Source: CBDUQI01 sp965369325
GTDB lineage: Bacteria > Pseudomonadota > Gammaproteobacteria > Steroidobacterales > JBCBZW01
Assembly: GCA_965369325.1 (NCBI GenBank)
Contig: CBDUQI010000020.1
Coordinates: forward strand, 1 to 43,634
Length of the DNA stretch: 43,634 nucleotides
Direction of reading: 5' to 3'
The notes beneath the pieces are model-generated. The model was not told the DNA's origin, made no database searches, and saw nothing but the letters and a program-made list of their open reading frames with translations. Both the position numbers and the translations under genes were made by a program. Shown here in pieces: positions 42,600 to 43,634 of this stretch (its first letter is position 1; every line of letters begins with the position of its first letter).

Positions 42600-43634
42600 C
42601 CCAGCGCTCCCGGCTGAGCGGTGTTACGCGTCATATACTGTTTCCAGGCCTGGAACTGATTGCGGAACACCATGTCGCTGCTGCCGGTGGCGGAGTACCC
42701 ACCCTCATCATTGCGCTGTTCACCACCAAGGTGACGCCCCATGCTCACCCACTCCTCGGCATCCGTGCTCAAGCCGTGCTGCAGGCGGTGGTAGGCCTCG
42801 TGATCGTCCGGACCGACCAGATTGGCTGATGAGTTGATCAGGTTGCAATAGGTGATGGAACGTCGCAGCATCTCATCCGGTGCGCCCACCAGGCGCAGCG
42901 TCCACGATTCAATAATGGTTTCATCGACGGCGATAGGTTTGACCACGCGGATGGTTTGAATCGCCCCTTTGAGCGTGAAGCCAGGGTAGACCACAGTGTT
43001 GTGACGGTTCAGAGAAAAAATTTCCTGCATTTTCTCCTTGCCGTACGCTTGCTCCATGGCCTGCTCGTACTCGGGCATGCCGGCGTAGCCGGCGTGGATG
43101 CTGGTTTTACCGCCGGAGTAACTGTGCCCGTGGTTAAATCCGTGGATGCCCATCTCCTCAAAGAACGACTCGTTCTCTGCGAATGGTGCGAGAATCTGAA
43201 TTTCCGAGGGCATCTTCTCGGTGTCGGCAAATAGGCGTTTTCCCATAAAGCGTGCGGTTTGTGCTGAGGACTGATGCGCGATCATCGCATGCATCATGTC
43301 GTTGAGATTCTCCACAAAGAACTTCCAGTTTGAATCGTGCCGGTAGCGCAGCGCGCCGCCCGTCACCTCCAGCCGTCCTTCCGGCGAGCGGTCCACCATG
43401 TTGTCGATGGACGCCGCGGTGGGCCCCAGCCAGGTGGCCAGCTCCGGTGCGTTCGGAGATAGGCTGGCGAAGATAAAACCACGGTAACTGGCCACGCTGG
43501 GGACTTTGCGCAGATTCATGCAGTCGCTGCTGCGGTCGACGCCACTCGCCTGATAAGCCTGATCGCCGCCGGTGATGTGTTTTGCATACACCGTTGGTGC
43601 CGTAGGTCCAGCCATGATAGCCACAGCGAAGCAC
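42596..43634 (-). CDS. Rieske ring-hydroxylating dioxygenase, alpha subunit, 5' partial and apparently frameshifted
   Basis: The catalytic domain is in one frame from the stop at 42596 up to about 43590. It has L-R-K-V-P-S-V-A-S-Y-R-G-F-I-F-A-S, then W-K-F-F-V-E-N-L-N-D-M-M-H-A-M-I-A-H with the two His iron ligands and the bridging Asp. G-P-D-D follows near the C-terminus for the third ligand. The Rieske cluster motif C-G-Y-H-G-W-T-Y-G lies immediately upstream but in a different frame (43625-43599), so a base or two is gained or lost at about 43585-43595. The native enzyme would dihydroxylate an aromatic ring; anthranilate or a related acid is suggested by the neighbouring kynurenine-type genes. 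The N-terminus lies beyond the window. The shift may be a real mutation or a sequencing error. Confidence 0.82.
   Translation of the reverse strand, partial: CFAVAIMAGPTAPTVYAKHITGGDQAYQASGVDRSSDCMNLRKVPSVASYRGFIFASLSPNAPELATWLGPTAASIDNMVDRSPEGRLEVTGGALRYRHDSNWKFFVENLNDMMHAMIAHQSSAQTARFMGKRLFADTEKMPSEIQILAPFAENESFFEEMGIHGFNHGHSYSGGKTSIHAGYAGMPEYEQAMEQAYGKEKMQEIFSLNRHNTVVYPGFTLKGAIQTIRVVKPIAVDETIIESWTLRLVGAPDEMLRRSITYCNLINSSANLVGPDDHEAYHRLQHGLSTDAEEWVSMGRHLGGEQRNDEGGYSATGSSDMVFRNQFQAWKQYMTRNTAQPGALG

Noticed and set aside
1..43634. Mobile elements, integrases, attachment sites or CRISPR arrays
   Set aside because: No transposase or integrase motif, no flanking target-site duplications and no regularly spaced short repeats were seen on either strand; the only tandem repeats are the Ig-like units in the M36 gene.

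Overview
The window reads as chromosomal DNA of a GC-rich, Gram-negative, aerobic heterotroph, most likely a marine or environmental gammaproteobacterium. The reasons are a TonB-dependent receptor, a SPOR-domain envelope protein, a cytochrome c5-like protein, a full-length EF-G of the second-copy type, large secreted M36 and S8 peptidases, GGDEF/EAL proteins and a Rieske ring-hydroxylating dioxygenase. The species cannot be fixed from the sequence. I see no tRNA, rRNA, insertion sequence, phage gene or CRISPR array.

Layout. 1-3738 (+): the 3' part of a two-domain peptidoglycan hydrolase (amidase_2 plus a degenerate M23-like domain), overlapped by a putative lipoprotein; the pair looks like an effector/immunity couple. 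3846-4328 (-): a cytochrome c5-like protein. 4800-9086 (+): an M36 metallopeptidase with Ig-like repeats. 9514-11598 (+): EF-G behind a structured leader. 11651-15071 (-): an S8 subtilase with P-domain and an amino-acid permease. 15288-18163 (+): a small glycine-zipper protein, a SPOR protein, a candidate small RNA behind a perfect CRP-type site, and an EAL protein.

The centre (18201-31059) is a compact nonribosomal peptide synthetase locus. A divergent ornithine-cyclodeaminase-family gene faces a five-gene operon: C-PCP-TE (no adenylation domain), a HupE/UreJ-family membrane protein, a standalone adenylation enzyme, a standalone carrier protein, and a 1872-residue C-A-PCP-E synthetase. The adenylation domain of that synthetase is split between core motifs a8 and a9 by about 335 residues of an ATP-pyrophosphatase (SGGKDS) domain with paired CxxC motifs. 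Its pocket code reads as asparagine-like, and the thioesterase has Cys in place of Ser and Asn in place of Asp. Read together, this suggests a short peptide containing a D-Asn-derived residue, possibly chemically altered on the assembly line by the inserted ATPase. This is the strongest candidate for an undescribed system in the window.

31102-43634 is catabolic or signalling in character. A CHASE-GGDEF cyclase is followed by a four-gene minus-strand operon (TonB receptor, luciferase-like flavin monooxygenase, gluconate-dehydrogenase-gamma-like protein, GMC oxidoreductase). Divergent from it lies a subclass-B1-type metallo-beta-lactamase with all six metal ligands. Next come a PrnB-family heme dioxygenase translationally coupled to a kynureninase-like enzyme, and, convergent, the two subunits of a Rieske dioxygenase. 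The last three suggest oxidation of tryptophan or a related indole toward anthranilate and beyond. The Rieske alpha subunit shows an apparent frameshift very near the window end.
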